Below the pieces are notes generated by a model that was not told where the DNA came from, did not search any database, and worked only from the letters and a program-made list of their open reading frames with translations. Shown here piece after piece: positions 1 through 10,386 of a stretch of 64,000 nt of DNA. The stretch covers positions 2,954,001 through 3,018,000 of the forward strand of contig NC_011144.1 in NCBI RefSeq assembly GCF_000017265.1, read 5' to 3'. Every line of letters starts with the position of its first letter. Within the stretch, counting starts at the first letter, position 1. Source of the stretch: Phenylobacterium zucineum HLK1 (GTDB lineage: Bacteria > Pseudomonadota > Alphaproteobacteria > Caulobacterales > Caulobacteraceae). The position numbers and the translations under genes were made by a program.

Positions 1-852
1 ACCCACCGCTCGGGCCTGGCCTACGCCTTCACCTCCCAGGGGCCGATCGCCCAGGCGCACGAGGACGTCCTCGGCCCGCCGCTAGGCCACCAGGTCACGC
101 CCGACGAGTGGCTGGAGCGGCTGGGAACCCTGCCCCTCACCTACGCGCCGGGCCGGCGCTTCCACTACAGCCACGCGACCGAGGTGCTGGGTTTCCTCGT
201 GGGCCGGGTCGAGGGCAAGCGGCTGGGCGAGGTGCTGAAGCAGCGCATCTTCGATCCCCTCGGCATGTCCGACACCGACTTCTGGGCCCCGGCCGAGAAG
301 GCGGACCGGATGGCCAGGCTCTACCAGGCGCCGCCCGAGGGCGGTCCGCTGAAGGACGTCTCCTGGCCCGAGCCGCCCCGGCGCCTGCCGTTCGAAGCGG
401 GCGGCGGCGGCCTGATCTCCACCGCCGACGACTACCTGAAGTTCGCCCGCCTGATGCTGGGCCGCGGCGAGGTGGACGGGGTGCGGCTGGTGCGGCCCGA
501 GACCGTCGACCTGATGACCGCCAACCGGCTGACGGAGGAGCAGCGCACGCACGACTTCCTCGGCATGCCGTTCTGGATGAGCCAGGGCTTCGGCCTGGGC
601 GTGTCGATGATCCTCGACGCCGACAAGCACCAGTGGATGGGCGCCGGCGCCGAGGGCGCGTTCGGCTGGCCCGGCGCCTTCGGCACCTGGTGGCAGGCCG
701 ATCCGGCCGAGGACATGATCCTGATCTACCTGATCCAGGACTCCATGCCTCTGGGGCCCGAAGCGGTCACGGCGATGCAGGGCCAGCGCCCGAACGGCCG
801 CGTCGCCCTGCCCGTCTTCCAGAAGATGGTCTACGGCGCGCTGCGCAAGTAG
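1..852 (+). CDS. Beta-lactamase-related serine hydrolase, 5' end outside the window
   Basis: The frame is open from the first base and ends at the TAG at 850-852, so this is the C-terminal 283 residues. The opening HRSGL and the YSHATEVLG segment near residue 58 match the class C beta-lactamase / EstB esterase / D-aminopeptidase fold, where Tyr-Ser/Ala-Asn/His is the second active-site motif. The SxxK nucleophile motif would lie upstream of the window. A GAFGWPGAFGTW stretch near residue 220 fits the third active-site loop. Family members hydrolyse beta-lactams, esters or D-amino acid peptides; the true substrate cannot be told. Whether it has a signal peptide is not visible. Confidence 0.85.
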   Translation, partial: THRSGLAYAFTSQGPIAQAHEDVLGPPLGHQVTPDEWLERLGTLPLTYAPGRRFHYSHATEVLGFLVGRVEGKRLGEVLKQRIFDPLGMSDTDFWAPAEKADRMARLYQAPPEGGPLKDVSWPEPPRRLPFEAGGGGLISTADDYLKFARLMLGRGEVDGVRLVRPETVDLMTANRLTEEQRTHDFLGMPFWMSQGFGLGVSMILDADKHQWMGAGAEGAFGWPGAFGTWWQADPAEDMILIYLIQDSMPLGPEAVTAMQGQRPNGRVALPVFQKMVYGALRK

Positions 853-875
853 CGGCGCGCCACCTCGACGTTCGC

Positions 876-1226
876 CTAGGGCTTCCGGGGGGCGGCGCAG
901 ATCGGCCGCCCTTCGAACAGGTCGCCCTTGAGGCTGCCGTCGCGAGAGGCCTTCCGGCGCACGCGCTCGAGCGCACCGCTCTCGGGCGGCGGGGTCTGGC
1001 CGGCGGCGCAGATCGGGACCTCCACCCGCATCCCGCCGGCCGGGCACCAGCAGATGTCCTCGCGCCTGTCCAGGCGGCTGGGCGGGGTCTTGCAGACCGT
1101 GGGCTCCAGGCTCCCGCTCACCCCGATGCACTGGATGGTCCAGGTGGGCGGGTTCTCGTTAATCGGCTGGGCGGCGGCCGCGCCGGCGCACAGCGCCAGC
1201 AGACCGGCAAAGATGGGCGCGCGCAT
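876..1226 (-). CDS. Small secreted protein of unknown function
   Basis: 116 residues. The first 19 form a good Sec signal peptide (MRAP, a hydrophobic AGLLALCAG core, AAAAQ cleavage region), so the mature protein should be periplasmic or secreted. The mature part has several cysteines (IQCIG, TVCKT, ICWCP, PICAA), suggesting disulfides in the periplasm. No family recognised. Start chosen at the ATG before the signal peptide, with GGAGACGTCCC just upstream. It is convergent with the hydrolase before it, with a 23-base gap. Confidence 0.7.
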   Translation of the reverse strand: MRAPIFAGLLALCAGAAAAQPINENPPTWTIQCIGVSGSLEPTVCKTPPSRLDRREDICWCPAGGMRVEVPICAAGQTPPPESGALERVRRKASRDGSLKGDLFEGRPICAAPRKP

Positions 1227-1344
1227 GGGACGTCTCCTTCGGCGGCTCCCATCATACGCCGGTAGAGGCCGTTCGGCTGCAGCGGGCGGCCGTTCACCCT
1301 GTTTTTCAGCGCGGCCTTAAGGGTGAGCGGTGTAGCGACAGGCC

Positions 1345-1566
1345 ATGGACGCCTTCGCCATCGCCCGCGGCGGGCTGGCCGCCGCCGAACGCCGCTTCGA
1401 GACGGCCGCCTCGCGCGTGGCGCGCTCGACCGCCGACGAGGATGTCGACCTTGGTCGCGAGATGGTCGAGATGATCCAGGCCAAGCACCACTTCTCAGCC
1501 AATCTGAAGGTCATCCAGTTCGCCGACGAGATGTACCGGTCGCTTCTCGAAATTCAGGTACGCTGA
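1345..1566 (+). CDS. Short protein like the C-terminal segment of flagellar rod/hook proteins
   Basis: 73 residues. The second half (DLGREMVEMIQAKHHFSANL, then KVIQFADEMYRSLLEIQ) closely resembles the C-terminal helical segment shared by FlgB, FlgC, FlgE, FlgF and FlgG, which has the pattern VDLxxEMVxMIxAQxxYxANxKVIxxxDEM. The N-terminal part resembles the helix that pairs with it in the rod D0 domain. There is no central D1 domain, so it is far shorter than any rod protein (about 130-260 residues). No other flagellar structural gene is adjacent. It could be a stand-alone D0-like protein or a degenerate rod paralogue; a rod function is not established. Confidence 0.65.
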   Translation: MDAFAIARGGLAAAERRFETAASRVARSTADEDVDLGREMVEMIQAKHHFSANLKVIQFADEMYRSLLEIQVR

Positions 1567-1660
1567 AGCCGCTCCGGCGGTGGACCCAAGCGCCGCCGTG
1601 ACGCAGAATGACCCCGAAGGCGCGGCCTCCGATCGCGCCGCCTTCCGGGGGGATTTTCCG

Positions 1661-2125
1661 ATGCGCCGCCTGATGCCGCTCGCCGCCGCGGCCCTTCTGC
1701 TGGGCTCGTGCCAGCAGAAGGCCGAACAGCCCGCTTTCACCGGCCTCGACATGCAGGAGCTGATGATCCACGTGGTCGATCCGGCCGCCTTCGCGTTCTG
1801 GCGCGGGTCGGGCTGGGAGATCACCGAGGCGGGCGAGCGCGATCTGTCGCCCACCACCGAGGAGGAGTGGAAGGTCGTCGAGGACGGCGCCGCCACCGTC
1901 GCCGAGGCGGGCAACCTGCTGATGCTGCCCGGCCGCCCGCGCGAACCAGCCGCCGAGTGGAACCGCTACGCCAAGCTGCTGACAGAGCGGGCGCTGGAGG
2001 CGAAGGCGGCGGCCGAGCGCAAGGACAAGCAGGCGGTTTTCGACACCGGCGGGCGCCTCTACGAGGCCTGCGTCGCCTGCCACGACAAGTTCGTCATCGT
2101 TCCCGAGGAAGACCAGCTGAAGTAG
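1661..2125 (+). CDS. Cytochrome c lipoprotein
   Basis: 154 residues. The start at 1661 is preceded by a GGGGGGA tract; longer in-frame starts upstream would bury the signal peptide. Residues 1-18 form a lipoprotein signal peptide ending in LLLGSC, so the protein should be lipid-anchored at Cys18. A single CVACH haem c motif lies near the C terminus, in the position seen in cytochrome c'/c556-like four-helix proteins, but the axial methionine is not obvious. Probably a periplasmic-side monohaem electron carrier; partner unknown. It ends just before a strong bidirectional terminator. Confidence 0.8.
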   Translation: MRRLMPLAAAALLLGSCQQKAEQPAFTGLDMQELMIHVVDPAAFAFWRGSGWEITEAGERDLSPTTEEEWKVVEDGAATVAEAGNLLMLPGRPREPAAEWNRYAKLLTERALEAKAAAERKDKQAVFDTGGRLYEACVACHDKFVIVPEEDQLK

Positions 2126-2133
2126 CCACGAAA

Positions 2134-2157
2134 AAGGGGAGCCGCGAGGCTCCCCTT
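2134..2157. terminator. Bidirectional rho-independent terminator
   Basis: Perfect 10-bp inverted repeat (AAGGGGAGCC / GGCTCCCCTT) around a GCGA loop, between two convergent genes. On the minus strand the stem is followed by TTTTTCG, the usual U-tract; on the plus strand the stem itself ends in CCTT. It should stop transcription from both the cytochrome gene and the DUF6152 gene. Confidence 0.8.
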
Positions 2158-2182
2158 CCAGAATACGAACTCGGGTTCCGCC

Positions 2183-2632
2183 TTAGCGGTCAGTGGGGTC
2201 CGAGCCGTCCTTCGGCGCGCCGGTGCCGGACGAGCCCATGAAGACCTTGCGGCCGTCGGCGAAGGTCACGTCCCGGCCGTTGGCCTTGCAGGCCGGCTTG
2301 CAGAGCTTGTCCTTCGACTGGTAGCCGCGGACGACGATCTCGGTGCCGGGCTTCAGCGAATTGCGGTCGATGCCGGCCCGCAGCAGGGTGTTGGGCGTGC
2401 CGCCTTCCACCATCCACGGAGTGGCCTTCCCGTCGGCGCCGACGGCGTTCATGTGCACCCAGGCGTGCGGGTTGATCCACTCGACGCGGGTCACCTTCCC
2501 GCGCAGCAGGACCGGGGCCTTGCCGTCGAACTCGGCGGCGAAGGCGTGGTGGGCCACGGCCGCGCCGCCGGCGATCGCCCCGCCGAGCGCCACGCCCGCC
2601 GCTGCGCCAATGATCCAGTGCTTCCTATTCAT
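2183..2632 (-). CDS. DUF6152-like exported protein
   Basis: 149 residues. A hydrophobic N-terminal segment (IIGAAAGVALGGAIAGGAAV) ending near AHHAFAA gives a signal peptide or anchor. The mature part with HHAFAAEFD, VEWINPHAWVH and VRGYQSKD fits the DUF6152 family, small periplasmic beta-rich proteins of unknown role, with conserved His/Trp that could bind a ligand or metal. The start is the second of two consecutive ATGs, because GGAG lies 7 bases before it but only 4 before the first. The gene follows the larger secreted protein by 59 bases on the same strand, probably as one operon ending at the 2134 terminator. Confidence 0.75.
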   Translation of the reverse strand: MNRKHWIIGAAAGVALGGAIAGGAAVAHHAFAAEFDGKAPVLLRGKVTRVEWINPHAWVHMNAVGADGKATPWMVEGGTPNTLLRAGIDRNSLKPGTEIVVRGYQSKDKLCKPACKANGRDVTFADGRKVFMGSSGTGAPKDGSDPTDR

Positions 2633-2691
2633 CATGCGCCTCCAACGCCGGATGTTCTTGTCTGTTCTGCTCTTCCCGTGGGCCGGCGCCG

Positions 2692-3564
2692 CTACTTCAG
2701 CGGCTCCTTGCGCAGGTGGCCGTACATCAGCTCCTCGACGAACTCGACGCACTTGAACTGCTGCAGCTGCGCATCCTCGCCGACCCGCTTGTAGAGGTTC
2801 ATGCTCATCTTCCACGGGCGGGTGAAGGTGTTCGGATCGGTGATCGTCGCCTCGTAGCGCATGGTCATCGGACCGGTGGGCGTCCAGCGCTCCTCGACCA
2901 CCATGTCGGCCGAGTGGTGGTTGCCGGCGCGATCGAACCAGGTGCGGTCGTTCTGGCCGGTCACGGTGACCACCAGGGTGTCGCCATCCCACTTGGCCAC
3001 CGACTGGCCCATCCAGGAGTCCACCGGCGGCGGGCCCGGATCGTCGAACAGCAGGTTCCGCACCGCGCCCGCGTACTCGTAGGCGATCATCATCGACTTG
3101 TCGGACTGGAAGATCTGGAACGGCAGGTGCATGTAGTTGGCCCGCGGCACGCCCGGAAGGTAGCACTTCACCTCGGGATCGCGGTCCAGGTAGTTGGCGC
3201 GGTTCTCGTCGCGGACCTGCTTGGCCTCGGCCGTGTAGGGGATCTCGCCGCCTTCCACGACGCCCGCGCCGCCCGGCACCGCGCCCACGGCGCCCAGGGC
3301 CAGGACTTCCTTGGCCGGCAGCGGCCAGTAGGGGCCGGGCCGCAGCTGCAGCGCCGCGCGCGCGGCGTGGGGCTCGACGTCCCAGCCGGCGGTGTTCATC
3401 ACCTGCCACACGCCGTTCAGGTCGGGTTGCTTGGTCCCGGCGAGGCGGGGGGCCTTGTAGGCGGCCGTCGCGGAGGCCTTGGCCTTGCCCTTGCCCTGCG
3501 CGAGAGCCGGGCCGCCGCCCACCATGAGGCCAGCCACAGCCAGCGCCGCCACAATCCTGATCAT
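2692..3564 (-). CDS. Secreted protein of unknown function paired with DUF6152
   Basis: 290 residues, beginning with a clear signal peptide (MIRIVAALAVAGLMVGGG, cleavage after ALAQ). The mature protein starts with a PDLNGVWQ motif, which I associate with uncharacterised exported proteins that sit beside DUF6152 genes. Later segments rich in Trp, Asp and Asn (KWDGDTLVVTVTG, RWTPTGPMTMRYEATITDP) suggest a beta-sheet domain of the lipocalin/calycin kind. The ATG at 3564 is chosen over an upstream start because it places the signal peptide at the N terminus. Function unknown; enzyme or ligand carrier are both possible. Confidence 0.7.
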   Translation of the reverse strand: MIRIVAALAVAGLMVGGGPALAQGKGKAKASATAAYKAPRLAGTKQPDLNGVWQVMNTAGWDVEPHAARAALQLRPGPYWPLPAKEVLALGAVGAVPGGAGVVEGGEIPYTAEAKQVRDENRANYLDRDPEVKCYLPGVPRANYMHLPFQIFQSDKSMMIAYEYAGAVRNLLFDDPGPPPVDSWMGQSVAKWDGDTLVVTVTGQNDRTWFDRAGNHHSADMVVEERWTPTGPMTMRYEATITDPNTFTRPWKMSMNLYKRVGEDAQLQQFKCVEFVEELMYGHLRKEPLK

Positions 3565-3698
3565 GCTCTCGTTTCCCCCAACGTTCCGTCCGTCCAGGCG
3601 GCGGAACTTTCTTTGCAGCACAGCCTAATCAACGTTCACCCAAAGCGCCAGCGCACGGCCCGCTTTGACAAACAGCCTCGCGGCGACTAGCGGGCGGC

Positions 3699-4319
3699 AT
3701 GGCCCTGCGCACCCTCTTCGTCACCCCGATCTACGAAGCCAGCCTTACAACAGACCGGTTCTTCGAAAATTTCAATGCCGAGATTTTAGAGGCCTGCCGG
3801 ATGCTGGAGGCCGAGGACTCGGCCGGCCGCGCCTGGTGCCGCGAGCACGGCTACGGCGGCTACACCTCGTACGCCTCGCTCAACGACCTGCCGCAGCGCG
3901 CCAGCGTGTTCGGCGACCTGAAGAGCCGGCTGGACCGGCACGCCAAGGCGTTCGCCCAGGCCCTGAGCTTCGACCTCGGCGGCGGGCGGCTGAAGCTGGA
4001 CAGCCTGTGGGTCAACGTCCTGAAGCCGGGGGCGGCCCACACCGGCCACATCCACCCCCACAGCGTGATCTCGGGCACCTACTATGTGGAGACCCCGCCG
4101 GGGGCGAGCGCGTTGAAGATCGAGGATCCGCGCCTGCCGCTGATGATGGCGGCGCCGCCCCGCCGCCCCGACGCCCCGGAGGAGGCCCAGCCGTTCGTCT
4201 ACCTGCAGCCCAGCCCCGGCACGGTCTACATGTGGGAAAGCTGGCTTCGGCACGAGGTCCCGGCGAACCGGGCCAGGACCCCGCGCGTCTCGGTCAGCTT
4301 CAACTACGGCTGGCGCTAG
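3699..4319 (+). CDS. Putative 2OG-Fe(II) oxygenase, TIGR02466 family
   Basis: 206 residues, the usual length of the family. It has the features of the 2-oxoglutarate/Fe(II) jelly-roll fold: HTGHIHPHS near residues 114-122 giving the first metal-binding His, GTYYVE after it, a second His in LRHEVP near residue 185, and an Arg in RVSVSFNY for the 2OG carboxylate. It probably hydroxylates a small molecule or protein; substrate unknown. Its stop overlaps the end of the convergent M28 peptidase gene by 4 bases. Confidence 0.8.
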   Translation: MALRTLFVTPIYEASLTTDRFFENFNAEILEACRMLEAEDSAGRAWCREHGYGGYTSYASLNDLPQRASVFGDLKSRLDRHAKAFAQALSFDLGGGRLKLDSLWVNVLKPGAAHTGHIHPHSVISGTYYVETPPGASALKIEDPRLPLMMAAPPRRPDAPEEAQPFVYLQPSPGTVYMWESWLRHEVPANRARTPRVSVSFNYGWR

Positions 4320-5968
4320 CGGTCGGCGACCGTCCGGTCCGTGGCGAAGCGGCCGGCGAAGAAGTCGCCCCGGTTCCAGGCCGGGCGCCGGTCGGCGTCT
4401 GCCAGCTCGCGGGCGATCTCGTAGTTGATCTTCGCGAACTTGGCGCCCGCGGCGTAGTCGATCGGCTGCGAGAGGTCATCGCAGGGCTTGTGGTAGCAGC
4501 CGGCCAGGAAGCCGCGGAACTTCTCCTCGCCGCCCTCGGCGAAGCCGGTCATCAGGAACACCGAGGGCACCCCCGCCTCGACGAAGCGGTAGTGGTCCGA
4601 ACGGGTGAACAGGCCCTCGTCCGGGAGCGGGTCCGGCGACAGGGCCACGCCCACGCGGGCGGCCGCCCGCTGGACCGCCGGTCCGATCGCCGAGCGCTCG
4701 GCGCCGAACGCCACCAGGTCGCTGAAGTCGTAGGTCAGGATGGGCATGTCGAGGTTGACGTTGGCCACCATCGTCCCGACCCCGGGAGTCGGATTGCGGG
4801 CGAAGTACTCGGCGCCGACTAGCCCCTTCTCCTCGGCGGTCACCAGCAGGAACAGGACCGAACGTTTCGGCTTCTCGCCGCTCTCGACGAAGGCCCGGGC
4901 GACCTCGAAGGTCGTGGCGACGCCGCCGGCGTTGTCGAGCGCGCCGTTGTGCAGTCCGTCCTCGCCGTCCTTCGTCTCGCGCACGCCGACGTGGTCGAGG
5001 TGGGCGGACAGCACCACCGTCTCGGCCTTCAGGGCGGTGTCCGAACCCTCCAGCAGGGCCGCCACGTTGCGGCTCTGGGTCTCCTTCAGCTCGGTGCGGA
5101 ACGCCGCCTCGGCCGAGGCCGGCAGGGCGAAGCGGGGCGTCACGCCCTTGGGCGCATCGGCGGCGGCGTAGATCGTCTCCAGCGGGACCTTGGCGCCGGC
5201 GAACAGCTTGGCCGCGCCCTTCACGCTCACGCTCGCCAGCAGCGGCGTCTCGGGTGCGACCACGAACGGGCCGCCGCCGGGCGCACGCCAGGTCATGGCC
5301 CAGGTCTTCCAGTTGCGCGCCGACTGGTCGAACGGCCGCATCTTCTCGCTGGTGGGCGTGTTGACCTCGATGAAGCCCACCGCGCCCCGCTTGGCCGCCT
5401 CGAGGCGCTTGGTGCGGCCGCTGCGGTAGTAGGCGCGCTCCTCCGACTGGAACGCCTTGGGCGCGCCGTCGAGAGCGACGACGATCTTCCCCTTCACGTC
5501 CAGGCCCTTGTAGTCGTCGCGGCCCTTCTCGGGGGCCACGACGCCGTAGCCGACGAACACCAGGGGCGCGGCGACCTTCGTCTCGGCGGCGGCGGGGTTG
5601 CGGGCGACGAGGTAGTCCTCGCCGTGGACCAGGGCCGTCGTCCCCGTGGGCCCCTTCACGACCAGCCGGCCCTCGTCCACCGCGCGGGCCGAGACCATCG
5701 GCACCGTCTGGAAGTACGAGCCGGCGTCGCCGGCCGGCTTCAGGCCCAGCAGCGCGAACTGGGCGGCGGCGTACTCGGCGGCGATGTCGTAGCCGCGGGT
5801 CCCCGCCTCGCGCCCCTCCAGGAGATCGCTGGCCAGGAAGCCCATGTGCGCCCGGATGCGCTCGGCCGAAGCCGCGCCGGAGACCGGCTGGGCGCTCACG
5901 CCAGAGGCCAGCGCAGAGGCCAGCGCGACGGCCACGGCCGGGACGGCCAACATCTTGAGCGGCTTCAT
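4316..5968 (-). CDS. M28 family zinc aminopeptidase with PA domain, exported
   Basis: 550 residues. Signal peptide at residues 1-26 (ending VSAQ). A protease-associated domain is visible around residues 130-230 (LVFVGYGVVAPEKG, GKIVVALDG). The M28 catalytic domain follows with the expected zinc ligands: His and Asp in SAHLDHVG, Asp in HNGALDNAGG, the catalytic Glu pair in TAEEKGLVG, Asp in NLDMP and His in SDHYRFVEAG. Such enzymes remove N-terminal amino acids from peptides in the periplasm or outside. The start ATG follows GGGGAGTTTTTC, a Shine-Dalgarno lying inside the rpoD terminator stem, so some read-through from rpoD may feed this gene. Confidence 0.9.
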   Translation of the reverse strand: MKPLKMLAVPAVAVALASALASGVSAQPVSGAASAERIRAHMGFLASDLLEGREAGTRGYDIAAEYAAAQFALLGLKPAGDAGSYFQTVPMVSARAVDEGRLVVKGPTGTTALVHGEDYLVARNPAAAETKVAAPLVFVGYGVVAPEKGRDDYKGLDVKGKIVVALDGAPKAFQSEERAYYRSGRTKRLEAAKRGAVGFIEVNTPTSEKMRPFDQSARNWKTWAMTWRAPGGGPFVVAPETPLLASVSVKGAAKLFAGAKVPLETIYAAADAPKGVTPRFALPASAEAAFRTELKETQSRNVAALLEGSDTALKAETVVLSAHLDHVGVRETKDGEDGLHNGALDNAGGVATTFEVARAFVESGEKPKRSVLFLLVTAEEKGLVGAEYFARNPTPGVGTMVANVNLDMPILTYDFSDLVAFGAERSAIGPAVQRAAARVGVALSPDPLPDEGLFTRSDHYRFVEAGVPSVFLMTGFAEGGEEKFRGFLAGCYHKPCDDLSQPIDYAAGAKFAKINYEIARELADADRRPAWNRGDFFAGRFATDRTVADR

Positions 5969-5972
5969 GAAA

Positions 5973-6002
5973 AACTCCCCGGAACGCCTGTCCCGGGGAG
6001 TT
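5973..6002 (-). terminator. rpoD terminator hairpin that also carries the next gene's SD
   Basis: Perfect 10-bp inverted repeat (AACTCCCCGG / CCGGGGAGTT) with a 10-base loop, followed on the minus strand by TTT then C and the ATG of the M28 gene. It has the form of a rho-independent terminator for rpoD. The 3' arm contains GGGGAG, which is correctly spaced (6 bases) to be the ribosome binding site of the peptidase, so the same bases appear to serve two roles. Confidence 0.7.
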
Positions 6003-6030
6003 CTAATGGATCGCGGCGTGCGCGCCAGTC

Positions 6031-7947
<1,917 letters not shown>

Positions 7948-8379
7948 CGAGTTCTCCGGCATGGGCGTCCCCGTCTCCTGCAAGACGCGGGCCCGAGATA
8001 ATGTGCGGCGTTCAAATGCTTAGGGGCCGCGACGTTACGACCCGTATTCCGCCAAATTCGTTCCGTTTTGATCGTGCGTGTTCAGGCGCCCGCTCCACTG
8101 GCCGCAGCTCCGCCACGACCGAGCGACCGCGAAGGTCGCCCCCCGCAGCGCAAGCCCTGGGATCACCGCGCATCGAGGGAGGCATCCGCTTTAAAGGTGG
8201 GCGCGCCCGAAAGGTCGCAGCGGCCCGGTCGATGCCTGTCAACAGCGCGCTAAATCCGCACGCCGCCAGATGGCAAGCCGAGTCCCGCAAGTCAAGGCGC
8301 CCCCGCGTCCGGCCGAGGCGAATGAATTCGTTCGAGGATTTGCGGCAGTCCCCGTGCCAGTGCGGATTCGCCGCACCCC
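7948..8379. other. dnaG-rpoD intergenic spacer, no convincing gene
   Basis: No frame here shows protein-like composition. On the minus strand, TTGACA at 8242-8237 is a good -35 candidate for an rpoD promoter, but the bases 17 further on (TGCGAC) are a poor -10. A second CTTGAC at about 8300 followed by CCATCT is only loosely like a heat-shock promoter. A small perfect hairpin (GCGACC-GCGAA-GGTCGC, 8123-8139) lies in the rpoD leader. I would not assign a transcription start from this. Confidence 0.4.
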
Positions 8380-10293
8380 TCAATGGGGCAGCACCGGCTT
8401 GTCGTGCGCCTCGCCGGCCCAGTCCGAGTTGACCAGCTTGCGCAGGTGGTCCCGCTCGGCCTTCAGGTTGATCAGGGCCGCGGCGGCGCTGGGATCGCGG
8501 GCCATGTCGCCCACGGCGCTCGCCACCGCCCGCTCCAGGGCCTCCAGCTTCATCAGGAGCTCGAACGCCTGGCTCCACAGCGCCCGGACCCGGTCGCGGG
8601 CGGCCGTGGCGTCGAGGAACGGGGCGCTCACGCCGGCGCGCCGGGCGTCCCGCTCCAGCTTGGCGATCAGCTCCTGCGACACCCCGCGGGAGCGCAGGCG
8701 GCGCACCACGCCGTCGAACTCGGCCTCGTCGGTCTCGTAGCGGATCTGCACCAGCGCCTGGGCGATGGCGTCCAGCCGTTCGTCGCCGAAGCCGCGGGCC
8801 CCCACCAGCTCGATGGAGTTGTCGATCAGGCTGGGATCGTGCAGCGCCGCGACCGCCAGGGCCGCCGCGAGCGGCCGGGGCGAGGCCTTCAGGTCCTGGG
8901 CCGCCTGCTTGGTCTCGGGGCTCGCGCCGGCCAGCGCGCCCTTCTTGGCCCAGCGGTGACGCGACAGCTCCCGGCCGGCCGCGCCCACGGTGTAGACCGG
9001 CTGCTGGGTGGGCCACAGCTGCTCGAACCGGCCCAGCAGGTCCTCCTTGTAGGCCTGCGCCAGGTCCGGATCGGCGATCGTGGCGGCGAGCTTGCGCAGG
9101 CGCACCTTCAGCGCGGTGCGCCGCTCGGGCGTGTCCAGCGGCTCCAGGTCGCGCTCGCGCACGAACAGCGCCTCGGCGAACGGCGTGGTCTTCTCCAGCT
9201 GCGACTTCAAGGCCGCGGGGCCCTGCTCGCGCAGCACGTCGTCGGGGTCCTTGCCCCCCTCGACCAGGGCGAACTTGAAGCTCTTGCCGGGCTTCAGCAG
9301 CGGCAGCGCCCGGTCGATGGCCCGCCCGGCGGCCTGCCGGCCCGCCCGGTCGCCGTCGAAGCACAGCGTCGGTTCGGGATGGTGGCGCCACAGCACCTCC
9401 ATCTGCTCCTCGGTCAGCGCCGTGCCCATGGGCGCGACGGACGGAATGCCCGCCCGTTGGCAGGCGATCACGTCCATGTAGCCTTCCACCACGACCAGCG
9501 GCGGCTCGTCGCCGGTCGGCGCCGCGGCCAGGATCTTCCGCGCCTCGGAGAGGCCGTAGAGGTTGTTCCCCTTGTGGAAGACCACCGTCTCGGGGCCGTT
9601 CAGGTACTTGGCGCGGGCGTTCGGGTCCATCGCCCGGCCGCCGAACGAGACCACCCGGCCGCGGGCGTCCAGGATCGGGAAGATGATCCGGTCGCGGAAG
9701 CGGTCGTAGGGCGCGCCGCCGTCCTCGGGGGCGATCAGCAGGCCCGCCTCGACCAGCTCGGCCGGACGGGCGCCCTTGGTCACCAGATAGTCCTTCAGCG
9801 CGGTGCGGCCCGAAGGCGAGAAGCCCAGGCGGAACCTCGCCCATTCCTTCTCGGGCAGGCCGCGCTTCTCGAGGTATGCGCGGGCGTCGCGGCCCACCGG
9901 CCGTTTCAGCTCGGCCTCGAACCACTGGGCGGCCAGCTCCAGCCAGTCGGCGAGGCCCTGGCGCTTCTTCTCGACCTCGGCGCCGCGCGGGTCTGCCGCC
10001 GGCAGCGCCAGCCCCGCCTCGGCCGCCAGCTTTTCCACCGCCTCGGCGAACGAGAGCCGCTCGGTCTCCTGCAGGAAGGTGATGATGTCGCCGGTCTTGC
10101 CCGACGAGAAATCGAAGAACTGGCCCTTCTCGTCGTTCACGAAGAACGAGGGGGTCTTCTCCTTGTTGAACGGCGACAGGCCCACGTACTCGCGGCCCTG
10201 CTTGCGCAGCTTCACGGTCTTGCCGATCACGTCGGACGGCCGCAGCCGTCCCTTGATCTCTTCGATGAAGCGCTCGTCGAACCGCCCGACCAT
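8380..10293 (-). CDS. dnaG: DNA primase DnaG lacking the zinc ligands
   Basis: 637 residues, normal length. It makes RNA primers for replication. The N-terminal primase domain is recognisable (LRPSDVIGKTVKLRKQGREYVGL, EKTPSFFVN), but the CHC2 zinc site is altered: the four ligand positions 40, 43, 61 and 64, with the canonical x2/x17/x2 spacing kept, are Ser, Asn, Asp and Ser. The TOPRIM catalytic core is intact (VVEGYMDV with the catalytic Glu; DGDRAG metal-binding acids), followed by the C-terminal helicase-binding region. Start ATG at 10293. From memory, other alphaproteobacterial primases carry a similar DFSSGK version, so this is probably a lineage feature, not damage. Confidence 0.95.
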   Translation of the reverse strand: MVGRFDERFIEEIKGRLRPSDVIGKTVKLRKQGREYVGLSPFNKEKTPSFFVNDEKGQFFDFSSGKTGDIITFLQETERLSFAEAVEKLAAEAGLALPAADPRGAEVEKKRQGLADWLELAAQWFEAELKRPVGRDARAYLEKRGLPEKEWARFRLGFSPSGRTALKDYLVTKGARPAELVEAGLLIAPEDGGAPYDRFRDRIIFPILDARGRVVSFGGRAMDPNARAKYLNGPETVVFHKGNNLYGLSEARKILAAAPTGDEPPLVVVEGYMDVIACQRAGIPSVAPMGTALTEEQMEVLWRHHPEPTLCFDGDRAGRQAAGRAIDRALPLLKPGKSFKFALVEGGKDPDDVLREQGPAALKSQLEKTTPFAEALFVRERDLEPLDTPERRTALKVRLRKLAATIADPDLAQAYKEDLLGRFEQLWPTQQPVYTVGAAGRELSRHRWAKKGALAGASPETKQAAQDLKASPRPLAAALAVAALHDPSLIDNSIELVGARGFGDERLDAIAQALVQIRYETDEAEFDGVVRRLRSRGVSQELIAKLERDARRAGVSAPFLDATAARDRVRALWSQAFELLMKLEALERAVASAVGDMARDPSAAAALINLKAERDHLRKLVNSDWAGEAHDKPVLPH

Positions 10294-10386
10294 GGGAAAC
10301 CGCTACCACCTTGCGCGGCGAGGGCCTGTGGATGAGTCGCGCGCGCCTGTGGATGATAGCGCCGAAACGGTGCGACGAGTCGGTCG

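Noticed and set aside
8237..8242. TTGACA as the -35 of a definite rpoD promoter
   Set aside because: The -10 at the correct spacing does not fit; kept only as a remark.
8001..8432. Plus-strand open frame in the dnaG-rpoD spacer
   Set aside because: Composition is not protein-like, and it runs into dnaG antisense.
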